Positions 42,049 to 52,893 of a stretch of 64,000 nt of DNA are shown here, one piece after another. The notes beneath the pieces are model-generated. The model worked only from the letters and a program-made list of their open reading frames with translations. It searched no databases and was not told where the DNA came from. Position 1 is the stretch's first letter; every line of letters begins with the position of its first letter. Source of the DNA: Pleurostoma richardsiae (lineage: Eukaryota; Ascomycota; Sordariomycetes; Calosphaeriales; Pleurostomataceae); assembly GCA_030052745.1 (NCBI GenBank), contig JANBVO010000052.1, positions 1 through 64,000 on the forward strand, in the 5' to 3' direction. The position numbers and the translations under genes are program-made.

Positions 42049-43983
42049 CTAGGCTGACGGCCCCCGGAGTTCAACCACCGTGCTCGCTAGCATTGCCTCT
42101 GCGTACGATGGAGGCGCGACGTACGACGGAGGCGCGACGTACGGCGGCGCCGCATCCTCGTCCGCGGACCCTGCTGGCGGAGCAATCGTACCGCTACGGT
42201 GGTCAGCCATTGCTTTGTCAAGTGTCGATGAAAACTCACCCATGAAGAGTCATGCTGCCTGTGGAGGCTGCATCCAGGACTTCCAGGACCTTGTTGACCG
42301 CAGCACTCTCGTATGCGGGAGAGACGACGAAGCGCTTCGTGTTCTCGTCAAAGCTGAACCAGTCGCCCTGCGCCCGTAGATGGTGTGCCAGGTAGATGAC
42401 GCGCCTCTTGCGATCATCGGTCATGGAAGGGACCTCGAATGCCCTCTCCTCCTCATCGACCTTTTCGTCAAAATAGTCTGAGGGGAACAGCCTGTCAGTC
42501 CAGAGCAGCCCGCGCAGCGCCCAGTCCTCGGGAAGAGGTCGCCTATCGCCCGTGTCGCGCCTGGGGAACTTGGACGTGTCGATGGTCTTGTCTTCGGGGA
42601 GGTTGTCGAGGACCGAGTTCAGCATCAACGCCATGAGGTGCCAGCAGAAGTTGTCCTGCACGAGTGCCATGGCTTCCGGATGGTAGGACAGGTGGAGCAT
42701 GAAGGCGAGCCGGCAGTGTAGGTAGGGCAGCACGTTCGGGTCGCCGGACCGCGCGAAGATGATCTCGTCGGTCTTGTTCGCCAGCTTGACGGCTTTCTCG
42801 AACGCAGTCCGCACGTCGGCGCCAGCCTTCGCGGAAGCGGTGCCGTCCATGACAACGTCGGTGCAGTCTTCCTGCTGGGAGGATGCGACGATCTTCATCA
42901 GCGGGCTGGTCTCGTCGCCGAAGCCGAGGAGCGCATTTCCGTTCGAGATCGCGACGTAGGACCCCGGCTCCATCCATGTCCTCGTGAGCCGGGCCACCGT
43001 GTCGTCGAGCAGAGAGAAGAAGTAGGGCATTGAGGCGTCTAACTCCTCAAAGCTCTTCTTTATGAAGATGACGGCATGAACCGCTACGAACGCATTGTCA
43101 AAGGACGAGCGTTGCTGCGTATCGGCCATGATTGGCTCAAACAGCGTCAGGATCGACTCTTTGGCACGAGTAAAGGGCACGGCAACGGTCAAGCTCTTCG
43201 TGTAGTAGAACAGCTGCTGGACAGCATTCGGCCGGGCAAGAATCGCGAGATGGTGATATAGCCGGCCGGTGGTCGGGGCCTTGTCGCTTGCTCTCGAGTA
43301 CCAGTGACGACCGACACGTGTCCAGACTTCGCGGTCCCGCATATCGTCGTCTTCGATCGCCATTCTTTTGTCACATGTCAGCATCGCAATCATCCCGCAA
43401 CGACGACGGCATCCTACCTATATCGGCCAAGATCGCCGAGACACTCGATCCAGGTGGCCTCGAACTCAGCGGGCATCGTCTCGTACAGCAATGCCATCAT
43501 CGAGTAAGCCAGGTATAGAAATGCCAGCATGTGCTCGAGCGAGTACGGCAGCCGGTGCCGGAGGAGCTCTAGAAAGTCCTGGATGCCGTGCCGCCACATG
43601 CGCGCTGGCATGGCATACTTGACTGCAAGCCTACGGAGGGAGGGGCTAGCCGAGGGGTGCTGCGAGGCCAGGAAGAAGTCGTGATGCTCGTGCAGCAACG
43701 TCCGGTGGAGAGCAATAAGCGCCTGCCATTGTTCGTTGTTGAGCCTTGGGGGGTTCTCGTTCTGCGCGTTCTGTGCACCGTCGACCTCGATGCACTTGCT
43801 CTCGAGCATGACCAGGCCTGCGTAGATGCCCTTGACCTCGGCGACGAGCTGCTCCTGGCTGATCGGCCTCGTCTCGGGCTGTCGGATCATGACAGGATCC
43901 GACTGGATTGGTTTGGCTGACTGATGTCCATGCTTCTCCTGAGAGAGGTTGCCTTGCGACGCAGTCTGCGCGACAGACTGCAT
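42049..43983 (-). CDS. Est1/Smg7-type protein B, three exons
   Basis: Model: exons 43983-43418, 43364-42240 and 42193-42049; introns of 53 nt (TATAG|GTAGGA, branch GATGCTGAC, AAAAG) and 46 nt (ATGG|GTGAGT...CCGTAG), both phase 2 as in copy A; 611 aa. It has the same 14-3-3-like region, CLGDLGRYR across the first junction, Est1-type binding region (YSRASDKAPTTGRLYHHLAI, QLFYYTKSL) and C-terminal module. The position of copy A's start codon reads GTG here, so I use the next in-frame ATG at 43983 (MQSVAQTASQ), which shortens the N-terminus by 33 residues. Exon 3 differs wholly from copy A's exon 4: a proline tail with PPYVAPPSYVAPPSYAEAM, containing two PPxY-type WW ligands. Function as for copy A: telomere or RNA-decay related by family, unproven. 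Confidence 0.75.
42104..42151. repeat. 18-bp coding tandem repeat (2.7 units)
   Basis: Unit TACGAYGGAGGCGCGACG on the plus strand; on the minus strand it encodes the VAPPSY repeats of Est1-type protein B. Confidence 0.85.
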
Positions 43984-45010
43984 ACGGACATCGAGCACGC
44001 CCCGAGGCTGCACCGAAGATGCCTCGACGTCGTCGCTGCTCCCGGTCAGCCAGAGATAGTGAGTGAGGGGGGTTGGGTTCACCGTGCGTACGCATTTCCG
44101 AGTATACAGTCGAGCAAGATCTTATGCAACAAGTCGATCATCTTTGAGCAACACAATTTGTCAGGCAGCACGCGGCGACACTGGGGAGCATGCAGGGACG
44201 GCGATAGGGGTTTCCCTCACGGGGTGATTATGCGGTGCACTGGCGAGTTCTCGCGGAGAATAATGATTAGGCTGGCTTTCTCTGTCGACGGGAGAGAACA
44301 CCTTACTATATAGACACCGCGAGCTTAGTGCGCAGCAGCACGGATGCTGAGTTGCCTTCTTTGCGGTTGTGGTTCGCCTGGTCCGCCAACGGAAAAAACT
44401 GGGGGGTTCTGCGGCCACCCGAGTCGACTGTCTGCTTTCCTTCGGACCCTCTGCTGGCACACAAGGCAAGCGGACGGAGCTTAGCGCGAGTCGCTGAGGT
44501 AAGGGGGAGGGGCAAGGTGGCCTTGTTGCTGCGCCCGTCGCGGCACGCCAGCGCTCACCGAGCAAGAGGTGGGGGGGAGCGCAGCCAGTGAGTCATGCAA
44601 GGTTGGCGAGCGACTCCGCTCTCCCTCTCCCTACTGGTTTCGGCGATGGGAGCGGGCCAGGAGGCACAGCTACCTTGCTCCACTGTCGCGCGCGATCAAA
44701 CGGCGCGAGAATCCCGGACAGTGGCAACCGCGATCCGTTGCTGGGGGGGGGGGGGGGAGGATGTCACGGTATCATAACAGACGAGGGGGTACCAAGTGGG
44801 TGTATACAGAGTGACTGGCTCCCGGCTTTCACGGCAGACAAAGCATGTGACGAGACCTATCTCCTTCTTGGGGGGCTGTGGCGGAGAATTGCACTTTCAT
44901 GGAACGCTGGACAAAGACGCGTCGCAGCCGTTTTCCACTTGCTTTTAATGTACCTCGACGGGCGTGCGCCCCTGCAATCGAGGCAGAGCAGCCGGTGGCG
45001 AATCCCAGCG
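42180..45010. repeat. Segmental duplication, copy B (partner 7320-10430)
   Basis: Carries exons 1-2 of the Est1-type gene and about 1 kb upstream in the same orientation as copy A. A small difference in exon 1 length (copy A has extra codons near 9150-9260) and scattered substitutions separate the copies outside exon 2. Confidence 0.9.
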
Positions 45011-46665
45011 CTGATGCTCGCTACCTGGTCTGTGACAGAACGGAAGGACGCGCCAGAGCCGGTGTCGACACGAACGGGAGCTTATGGGCACAAGACTCGC
45101 TTGGGCCAAGGACTTGCACTTCCCGCAAAGACTGATAGCAACAGAAGACCGAGCTAGGAGGCACTGTGCTGTGCTCGATTCTCCCGTACAAGTAGACTTA
45201 AGTATATCGCGTCAGAGTGCTCGTCGTCTTCCCAGCATGGACGCAGGCCCGTGGGGCGGATGTTCTTCGTCTTGTCCTCAGCTGCTTCGCTCCATGCGGA
45301 GACTGGGGTGTTCCTTTTGTCCAGGTTCGATCGGTGGCACGGCATTCAGCGGCATACCCTAGAAGCAGCCACGCGGCGTCACCTCGTTCACGAACGCGCA
45401 TGGAGGGAGTCTGATCCAGGGGTGCTACTCAGCGCAGCGACAGATCGACAGACGGCTCCAGAAAGACAGCAGCGCGCGGCGGTGGCGACGGCCTCGCGCA
45501 CAAGCAGGGGGTCGCTCATCACGCGGTGCATCTCACGCAGCGCACCGTCAAATCTAGGGACTGGTGCGGTGCGGATGCGCCGTGCCGTAACCGAACTTGC
45601 GGGCACCTGGAAGATCTCTATCACTCGAAGGTGGGACCCGTGCGCATCAGCAGGACGAGCGAGGTAGCTCCGGACACGCGCTACGTTCCTTCGCGCTCGT
45701 CCCTGACTGCGTCAGTGACCCTCGAAGCGGGCGCGTTTGCAGGCGTGAACGTCGATCCTCTGGTCAAGTCGCCGCACGAGCCGGTATTGGCAGTCAAGGT
45801 ATCTTTGGCAAGCTCCTCCGCTCCGGGAGAGGGGTCCTTGTCCATGTGACAGGCCGTCTCATGGTGAAAGGATGACAGTGCAAGGGGGTTGCAGCCCCCT
45901 ACGACGCAAGTTTACGCCCGCGACTGGCATTTGCTACTGGGTTCTGTCACCATCCGACGTGGCCGAGCCGTGCATGAGCTGCGCACACTGAAACACAGCT
46001 CCCGCTGTCAAGTTCAGTCCACAGTCTCTACCTCTCCCGACTTTCCGTCTCCTTGTGGCCGATGACAGCGATATCGACGCAGTCGTCACGTGTCGTGAGT
46101 TCGTGACTCTACCGTTGGTCATTGAAGACATGGTGGGTTGGGAGGTCTTTTAGAGATCGGAAGGACCACCACAGTCTCCACCCGATAGAGTCGAGATGAC
46201 TTCCACAAGCCTTGCATAAAAGACGCACCGCTTTCACTGCCGTCTCCGTGTCGCCAAAGCACTGCCTCTGCCGAACAGAGTCGAGCGGCTTGGGGCGCGC
46301 AACTCAGTCTGCGACTGTCTCATGAGGAAGAGGGGCTGAGTTGCGCAATATATACTAGACAACACGATCTTTGCACTTGGAATACTCCGCTCACCCCATC
46401 AGGAAATCTGGGGCTTGGCTGGGCTCAGTGACGACCTTGGTGGTCCCGGCGGCCTCCTATAACCTGCTCAATCTTAGTGTAACATTCCCAAGTATAATAT
46501 TCCCAAGTGAGCAGTTCATCATTCGCTTCATCTCGAACACGAGACATCAAGACGACAATCTATTTATTCTGCATACTCCTCCCGGAATCCATTGCTCTGC
46601 ACTCACAGTCTTCTGCCTTTGACATTTTAGCTATCTAAGATAGAGATGGTCTTCATTCGCAAACC
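43984..46665. other. 2.7-kb stretch: duplicated upstream region plus unassigned DNA
   Basis: Up to about 45010 it matches 9410-10430 and includes a run of 14 G (44745-44758). From 45010 to 46665 no gene is certain. A minus-strand frame from ATG 45846 (MDKDPSPGAEELAKDTL) and another at 45388-45624 (ALREMHRVMSDPLLVREAV) look protein-like but I could not join them. The stretch 45850-46665 shows nothing supportable. Confidence 0.4.
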
Positions 46666-47862
46666 CTAAACCTCATGTGTCGCGTGAGATAATTCCTGGC
46701 AGCCGTGGTTGGTGGGTTTCGGCTTCCTGAAAACTTCCGGCCCGTCAAGCACGACCGCCGCAAGTTGGGCGCTGATGACACTGGCGGTTTCGTCTTCTTT
46801 ACCGAGGAATGTCCCGCACATTGCCCTCTCAAATGCCACCATCAACTCGGGCACCGCGCAGGCCGCGGCGGTGCCAACGCTTTGGAGCAGCCCGGCGCTG
46901 TCTCCAGTCTCACCGGAGAACCGCACCATAAACCGACGAACCTCATCGAGACCTCTCGCGTCGGCGGTGACTTGGCGCGTCGCCAGCCACTCAGCGAACG
47001 GCGTGGCCACGAAGGGTTCCTTCTCCCCGTTTGAGGCCGCCGAGTTCTCTCCCCCGCTACGGTCCGAATGGTTGTCATCTTTCTCGGCATCTTGCTCATC
47101 CTCGTCTCCGTCACTCCCGTCTCCGTCCTCCTCATCTTCGTCGCCTTCTTTGAGCTCCCGTTTCTCAAGCGCCAGTCCGACCGATGCGAGCCATGCCGTG
47201 AAAGCTGCCGTGAGTGGTTCGGCATCCTCCGGGAACCTGGTGTCGTAGGTTCGGGTGAGCCCGTCGATGGCCTGAGCGATGAGGGCCACGGACTCCCCCT
47301 TGTGGTGGGCAACGAGCCTCGAGAGCGTGGTGAACTCGGGCGGCTTCATAGATTCCAGTAATTCGTGGTACGAAACAAGCATGCCGCAGAAGAATGAATG
47401 CACCTCGTCCAAGTCGTCGGTCTTGACCGCACAGGTGAGCTTTCCGAGGGTGGACTGCAGTTCCCTGTCGTCCCATTCGAGCAACGGGTTGCGATTTGTG
47501 TCGTACCAGGACGCCACCTCCTTAGCGAGCTCGAAGGTGGCGAGTATTAGAGGGGGGATAGTCTCCGTGTTGTCCTCGCCGTGGGTTTCTCCCTGCTGCG
47601 GCTCTATGGTATTCTGCAAGTAGCATTTCACCAGACCGACAGCCCTGCGAACGAGATCGGTGGCTTTGCATGCAATGGCCGGATACTGCTCATCAAAAGT
47701 GCTCAGGACGACGAGGACGTCATCCAGGACGTGCACGTCCAGCTCGCCTTGACATATCCGCCGCAGCGCCGTACAGTTGACGGATACAGCCGCCGCATCA
47801 CCAACTGACGTCAAGGCTCTCCGGGGCGTGGTAGGCGGAGTGAGCACCTGCGCGGAAGACAT
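46666..47862 (-). CDS. Hypothetical protein with acidic linker
   Basis: 398 aa, intronless, from ATG 47862; TATATAA at 47976-47982 lies 114 nt upstream. A helical N-terminal domain (about 30-235: LDDVLVVLSTFDEQYPAIA, LATFELAKEVASWYDTNRNP) and C-terminal helices (DEVRRFMVRFSGETGDSA) flank a highly acidic linker (about 243-285, GDEDEEDGDGSDGDEDEQD). The acidic stretch suggests nuclear or chaperone-like contacts with basic partners. No family recognised. Confidence 0.7.
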   Translation of the reverse strand: MSSAQVLTPPTTPRRALTSVGDAAAVSVNCTALRRICQGELDVHVLDDVLVVLSTFDEQYPAIACKATDLVRRAVGLVKCYLQNTIEPQQGETHGEDNTETIPPLILATFELAKEVASWYDTNRNPLLEWDDRELQSTLGKLTCAVKTDDLDEVHSFFCGMLVSYHELLESMKPPEFTTLSRLVAHHKGESVALIAQAIDGLTRTYDTRFPEDAEPLTAAFTAWLASVGLALEKRELKEGDEDEEDGDGSDGDEDEQDAEKDDNHSDRSGGENSAASNGEKEPFVATPFAEWLATRQVTADARGLDEVRRFMVRFSGETGDSAGLLQSVGTAAACAVPELMVAFERAMCGTFLGKEDETASVISAQLAAVVLDGPEVFRKPKPTNHGCQELSHATHEV

Positions 47863-48619
47863 TGCGAAAGTTTATTGTTGGTCGATTGCAACGAGTATGA
47901 GAAGGTGAAGACGATAGGAAATGGGAAAAACGAGGACAGATTGCCCACAAGATGACGCGAGCTGAATGGTCGTCTTTATATAATGCAGAGTTCTGTGAAA
48001 GAAAGCAGGTCGAACTGTTCCGAGCTGTACCTAACTAGCCCACGGGAGCGCGTTTCAGCGAGTGACTGTCCACGCTCTTGGTGGTTGTGACACCGCGCCG
48101 GGACGCGTCGACCAGGGCGATTGGATGTCCATTGGCGAACGGCCGCGCGCCATCTCGTTTGCCAATCGGTCAACAATAAAGATGGCCGGGCTCAGGGGTG
48201 GTTATGAGTCACAATTTGTGAGTCGAGGCAAGTCGACGCGAGCTCGTATTCCAAGGAGCAAAGAGCACACACATGGTTGGTTTACGGTTCTCTATATTCA
48301 AGACAAGTACGAAGTAGCCAGTTCCCACCCACTGCGAAGAGATACGCTGCATTTCTGACGTGGAATGTTATCGCTTCAGTGATGGAAGTGAAATCATTCG
48401 GGGCAGTTCACTATCGTGTTAGAAGCGGTGGATTCCTGGCCTATACTGGAAAACAAAGTAGACTAGTAGTACGTAGTAGTTGCACGTTAGGAAAGATTAC
48501 AAATGAGATCGAGCCAGTTTTCCCAATCTCAACCTTCCTAGCCAGGCGCCACTGTCCCAGCAGGGCTGCAGGCTGGCGGCGGGCCGGCGCGACCCTCACG
48601 GATCGGCAGCGAGCTCCGG
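47863..48619. other. Intergenic with promoter of 46666-47862
   Basis: Contains TATATAA (47976-47982, minus); the rest shows nothing supportable. Confidence 0.5.
47976..47982 (-). promoter_or_regulatory. TATA box of 46666-47862
   Basis: TATATAA on the minus strand, 114 nt upstream of ATG 47862. Confidence 0.55.
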
Positions 48620-49009
48620 CTAGCGCCATTTATAGATCTTCTGACAGATTTCGTTCTCCTGCGCGGAGAGCTTCTCGGCCGCAGCCCACATGATTTCGAC
48701 GGCGGCCGCGCCGAGCAGCATGGTGTTCCGGCAGTACCGTTGCTCCCCTTCTTCTCCCTTGCCCGACCACGCCGGGAGCTTCCCGATGCCGTTCTCCCAC
48801 GCCGACGCCGCCTCCTCGTCGCCCGCCGCGCGGGCGGCGGCTCCCGGGTCGTGCACCTCGAGCCGCCCCGTGGCGTCGCGTGTCACCAGCCCTACCCGCA
48901 GGCGGCCGAGGTCCGGCTCCCGCAGAAACACCAGCGTGTACTCGCCGCGTACGATGGGGTCGGGGCCGTGGATCCTCATCGGCTTTTCAAATGACTGCGT
49001 CTCAAACAT
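48620..49009 (-). CDS. Small hypothetical protein
   Basis: 129 aa from ATG 49009 (MFETQSFEKP); the frame is open 13 codons further to a GTG only. It has a beta-like N-terminal half (EYTLVFLREPDLGRLRVGL, RDATGRLEVHD) and a C-terminal helix (MLLGAAAVEIMWAAAEKLSA). GC-rich at third positions, like neighbouring genes. It lies 117 nt downstream of, and on the same strand as, the LRR-like gene, and may be an independent gene or a relic of a larger one. Confidence 0.45.
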   Translation of the reverse strand: MFETQSFEKPMRIHGPDPIVRGEYTLVFLREPDLGRLRVGLVTRDATGRLEVHDPGAAARAAGDEEAASAWENGIGKLPAWSGKGEEGEQRYCRNTMLLGAAAVEIMWAAAEKLSAQENEICQKIYKWR

Positions 49010-49125
49010 GGCATGGTGGAAAGCCTCGGCCGGGAAGGGGGACGACACTGCCCATTCGCTCTGTTTTGTTTTCTTTTCGGTTAGCGACCAGCGATGCGGG
49101 TGAGAGGCATGTAGACATTAAAAAC

Positions 49126-51178
49126 CTAGATACGGACCTCTACGTCTCCCGTGGCCATCATTAGAGGAAACACCAACGGCCAGCGATTCGTTAAAGTACC
49201 GTGTGCGTTTTCAATGATCGACCTGTTGGACATAAACTTCTCGATGCTCGCCAGAGACGTATAAACCTCGGCGAGCGGCGTCCAGGCGTCGTGGTGGGGG
49301 AATGCGACGAGTTCGGAAAAGATGCGATTTCGGTCGTGTCTGGAGTACGCCTTCCTGTGACGCATGGGGTGTAACATCACGGCGAGCGTCTCGGCATCGA
49401 AGTCCTCGAGGCTCAGCGCGCCGATGGGAATTTGAAGCTGGCCGTCCTTGTTCGTCGGCGGCTTTGAGGCGTCGGCTTTCTCGGTCACGAGCATCATCCA
49501 CACCACCTGGCGGATGCGCGTCTGTGTCGGCGCTGTGGGTGGTACGGGATGGATGCGGACCGGGTCATCGGCATCATAAAAGCACTGCCTAACCCACTTC
49601 TCCAATGGTGCCAGGAAGCCGGCGCGGGTCGTAACCTTGGCAATGCGGCCGCCCGCCACTTTGGCTACCTCCTCCAAGGGCAAGCTGGCGTTGTTCCAGA
49701 TGAGCAGCTCCTTCAGGTTTGTGACGTCCAAGATACGGCGTATATGGTCACGCGTAACTGAGGCGTTGAAAGAGAGATCGAGTAGCTCCAGGGGCTTTTC
49801 CTCTCCTCTCACCATCGTTGCGTTCCGAGCGACGATCGCTTTAACCAGCTCGACAACCTGGTCACCGGACAAAGCATTGAACCGGTTCAGCTTGAGGTGC
49901 TCTGTGTGCCCCTGGTCGTGCGTCAAGGCGGCTAAAAGCAACGGCACGGCGCCTGAGCACCCGGCCGCGAACCGCTCAGGATGCTCCCGTGAGTAGCGTT
50001 CCAGCTCAGGCAGAAACCCTTTTGTTGCCTTCAGGGCTAGAAGTTTTATTTGAGGGCATGAGTCGAGCAGGCTATCGATAATGCCCACAACGCGCCCGCT
50101 GGACGCTTCGGGCTCCCTCTTGCGCTTCTTCGCAGCAGGTCCGTCCTGCTCAGCATTCCCGTTCCTGTGCTCCTCCTCGTCATTACCGTTTTCCACTTTG
50201 TCGTAGTCGCTCGTTGTGTTCTCATCTTTGATGTCCTCATTTTTGGGGCGCTCGTCTTTGATGTGATCGTCTTCATCTCCGCCGTCCTCATCTCCGCCGT
50301 CCTCATCTCCGCCGTCCTCATCTTCGCCGTCCTCATCTTTGCTGTCCTTTTTGCTTCTCTCGTCCTGCAGAAACGAGGGCCACACCTCTTGGAGCGCCTC
50401 TTCCGACATGACCGAGGCCGTTCCCCCCTCACAGATCCACACTTCGTCGGTCTTGGGGTCGCTGTGATGGCCAAACCCTCTTAGCCACTGGTGGCCAGAG
50501 ATCGGCTGAAGGGCAAGGTATGACTCGTCGTCCCCCATGCCGCATGACTTCTTGGCAGGCACCACAAAGGCGTAGGAGCGGTCGGTTAGGTTGATGACAG
50601 TACATCCTGGCTCCCACATGTACTTTCCGCCCCAATTCGGGGGCGAGTTCCACGGCCGGTGACCAACGCTATGCAGGTATGTGCTTTCCCAGTCGGACGA
50701 GATGGCGCCGAGAAGCAGACATGTGTGAACTACGGGGAACTTGGGCACATAGATTTCGAGGCATCCTTGTTTGAGCCGGTCGACTTCTGCTTTAAGCTCT
50801 TCGATAATCTTGGATTTGCTGCGATCCTCGGGAAGGTTCTCTAACTCCTTTTTACGGAGCCGATATTCAGCCTCGACATCCCGACTCCATTCGTCCTCGG
50901 GCAATGTCTCTGCCCAAGCCAACTCGGAATCGATGTACCGTTGGCTTCCAACGAGATACGACAGGATTCTGCTTGTAACTGTGCGCATTAGGTGTCAGCG
51001 TGTCGCTGTCTGTGATGCCCACAATTGGAGGCTAGGTCGCCTAAAGCGGATCGTGAGAGCGAGTCGTACCTTGCACCATGTCCCAGCCTGGATCCGCAAA
51101 TTTCAGATCCAGGGCGGCTAGGGGGCGGAGCCTTCCCCGGACCATCCCAACGACTAGCAATGGGTGTACTAAGCCCAT
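49126..51178 (-). CDS. LRR-like protein with acidic repeat and NLS, two exons
   Basis: Exon 1 51178-51070 (MGLVHPLLVVGMVRGRLRPL), intron 51069-50979 (CAAG|GTACGA...GCACAG, 91 nt, phase 1), exon 2 50978-49126; 653 aa. N-terminal domain with coiled coil (EAEYRLRKKELENL, EELKAEVDRLKQG) and a folded Trp-rich part (WGGKYMWEPGCTVINL). A tandem acidic repeat EDEDGGDEDGGDEDGG (about 250) precedes NLS-like AAKKRKREPE. Leucine-rich repeats follow (about 400-480: EHLKLNRFNALSGDQVVEL, LELLDLSFNASVTRDHI, LKELLIWNNASL). LRRs usually bind proteins; a nuclear adaptor is a reasonable guess. Confidence 0.75.
50273..50347. repeat. 15-bp coding minisatellite
   Basis: About five units of TCATCTCCGCCGTCC (one or two variants), encoding the GGDED repeats of the LRR-like protein on the minus strand. 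A candidate for length polymorphism. Confidence 0.85.
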
Positions 51179-51572
51179 GTTGTTGACGAGGCCAGAAAGC
51201 GGTTCAGAAAATTGATGAGGAGTGAGTCGAAAACAAAAACGTGGGAAAGAGAAGGGGGAAAGAGAAAAGCAAAGATATATCAGAAGGTCGGTCTTTCCCC
51301 ATCCAACCCCTCGACATCGAGGTGGCAAGGTGGGAAACATCGAGGTGGGTTGTTTGAGCCGGAGACACGCGTGAAATGATGCGCGGTGCCCGACGCGAAC
51401 CGATCGAGGCGGAGGGCTTGATGGAAAAACAGTGACTCATGCCCAGCCACGCACCAGATCTTATATGGTCATTCAAGTCTTGGCATGCACGCATTTAAGT
51501 CGTCGCTCCATGAAGCGGGGTCTGCGAGAATGCGAATTCTCCCAGGACATACCTAACATTCCCATTCTCGCC
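51179..51572. other. Divergent promoter region
   Basis: Lies between the LRR-like gene (minus) and a C2H2 gene (plus). A minus-strand ATATATC near 51272-51280 may serve the former. No gene seen. Confidence 0.45.
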
Positions 51573-52010
51573 ATGTCCAACTTTCAAGACGATAATGATC
51601 AGCGGCTATCTCATTATGGAGCTGTTAACCTTCCTGATGCCACCCCGACTGACGAGTCCTCAAGCGTGCGATCTGCAATATACGGGCTCCGGCCCGCCGG
51701 ACCTAACAACAAAGCGTACAGGTGCACCGAGTGTGGGAGTTCATTCAAGACTGCGGAGAACCGGGATGAGCACATGAAAAAGGCGCACTGGCGCTGCAAC
51801 AAGATTCACCCTAAAACGGGCAAGCCGTGTGACGTATCTTTCACTCGTTTTTACGAGTGGGAGCGGCACCAAAACACGATCCACAACGAAGAGGTGAAGC
51901 GGTTTTCCTGCAGCGAGTGTTCATTTTGGTCCAGACGCAAGGATTCTCTTACTCGGCATAAAAGGCTGCACGAGGAGGCCGAGCCTGCGTCTGAGGGATA
52001 TATCAACTAG
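51573..52010 (+). CDS. Small C2H2 zinc finger protein
   Basis: 145 aa from ATG 51573 (MSNFQDDNDQ). Three fingers: YRCTECGSSFKTAENRDEHM...H, a long one RCNKIH..GKPCDVSF...ERHQNTIH with the Cys pair spaced by a loop, and FSCSECSFWSRRKDSLTRHK...H. No activation domain beyond the 50-residue acidic N-terminus. Likely a compact DNA-binding protein. Confidence 0.8.
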   Translation: MSNFQDDNDQRLSHYGAVNLPDATPTDESSSVRSAIYGLRPAGPNNKAYRCTECGSSFKTAENRDEHMKKAHWRCNKIHPKTGKPCDVSFTRFYEWERHQNTIHNEEVKRFSCSECSFWSRRKDSLTRHKRLHEEAEPASEGYIN

Positions 52011-52893
52011 GCTCGAAAAAGAGGACAGGCGGTGGGGTGTGTTCAGAGAAAGGAGCACGGCAGACTATCATCTCTGGTGTTGCCGAGGAGGAACGGAGTC
52101 GCCGGGCTTCCCATTCTCACGGCTTGCGACAGTCTTTGTTGCACTCATAATTCATCCTAGAATCTTGGTTCTTTGCTATCTCCAGGCTCAGAGCCCTGAA
52201 CTTCTCTTAAGTTTCCGTCTTTCGCGTGAAGCTCCCCGGGGGTTGTGTTCCCATAGTGAGCTTGTTCGGGACCTACGATTTCAGAGGCGTCGAGGAAGCA
52301 GAAGATGACTTTAGGGCGGCTGACTACCTACGTATCTGTCATATGTCCCAGGAGCGACTTTCTCAAGAGGCAGAAGAGAGAGCCTGCCGACTTTCAGAAA
52401 TCAAGCAGTTCGAGTGCTTGGATGAGGCCGCTTTTAGCTGAGACAGGCGCTATTTAGTCGAGACGGCGGCTTGCATCCCCACTGAGTGATCGCCGCTGCC
52501 TTAACCAGCCATCTCTGGGCCCGTTGCCAACGTACAGCACCGCGCCTCCTGCCTGTCTCAAGAGCCTGCCATCGGGCCTGACTCTGCCCCACACGCCTCC
52601 CGGAGAGAGTAATCGCCAACACTTTCACCAGTCAAGCCCATCCTTCTCCCCTGTAAGGACCATCACTCGCGCGACGTACACGTGCCGCTCCATGGCCCTG
52701 GATTACAAATGTAGCAACAAACGGGCCCTATCTTTCCTCTGCCGCAGAACAGAAGCTGCTCCCCCTCGGATTCCGAATGCTGTCTTGACCTGCTTCTTCA
52801 GACCCGCGGTCTTCCACATCCGGAGGCGATTCGTGCTCAAACAGGACTCTCCTTCCACATCGGCCTCTCTGGGTGGGGGCATCTGCGAAGACG
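52011..52893. other. Intergenic, promoter of the WOPR gene
   Basis: A plus-strand frame at 52226-52441 contains a helical stretch (SQERLSQEAEERACRLSE) but starts without ATG and has no partner exon. Otherwise nothing. Confidence 0.4.
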
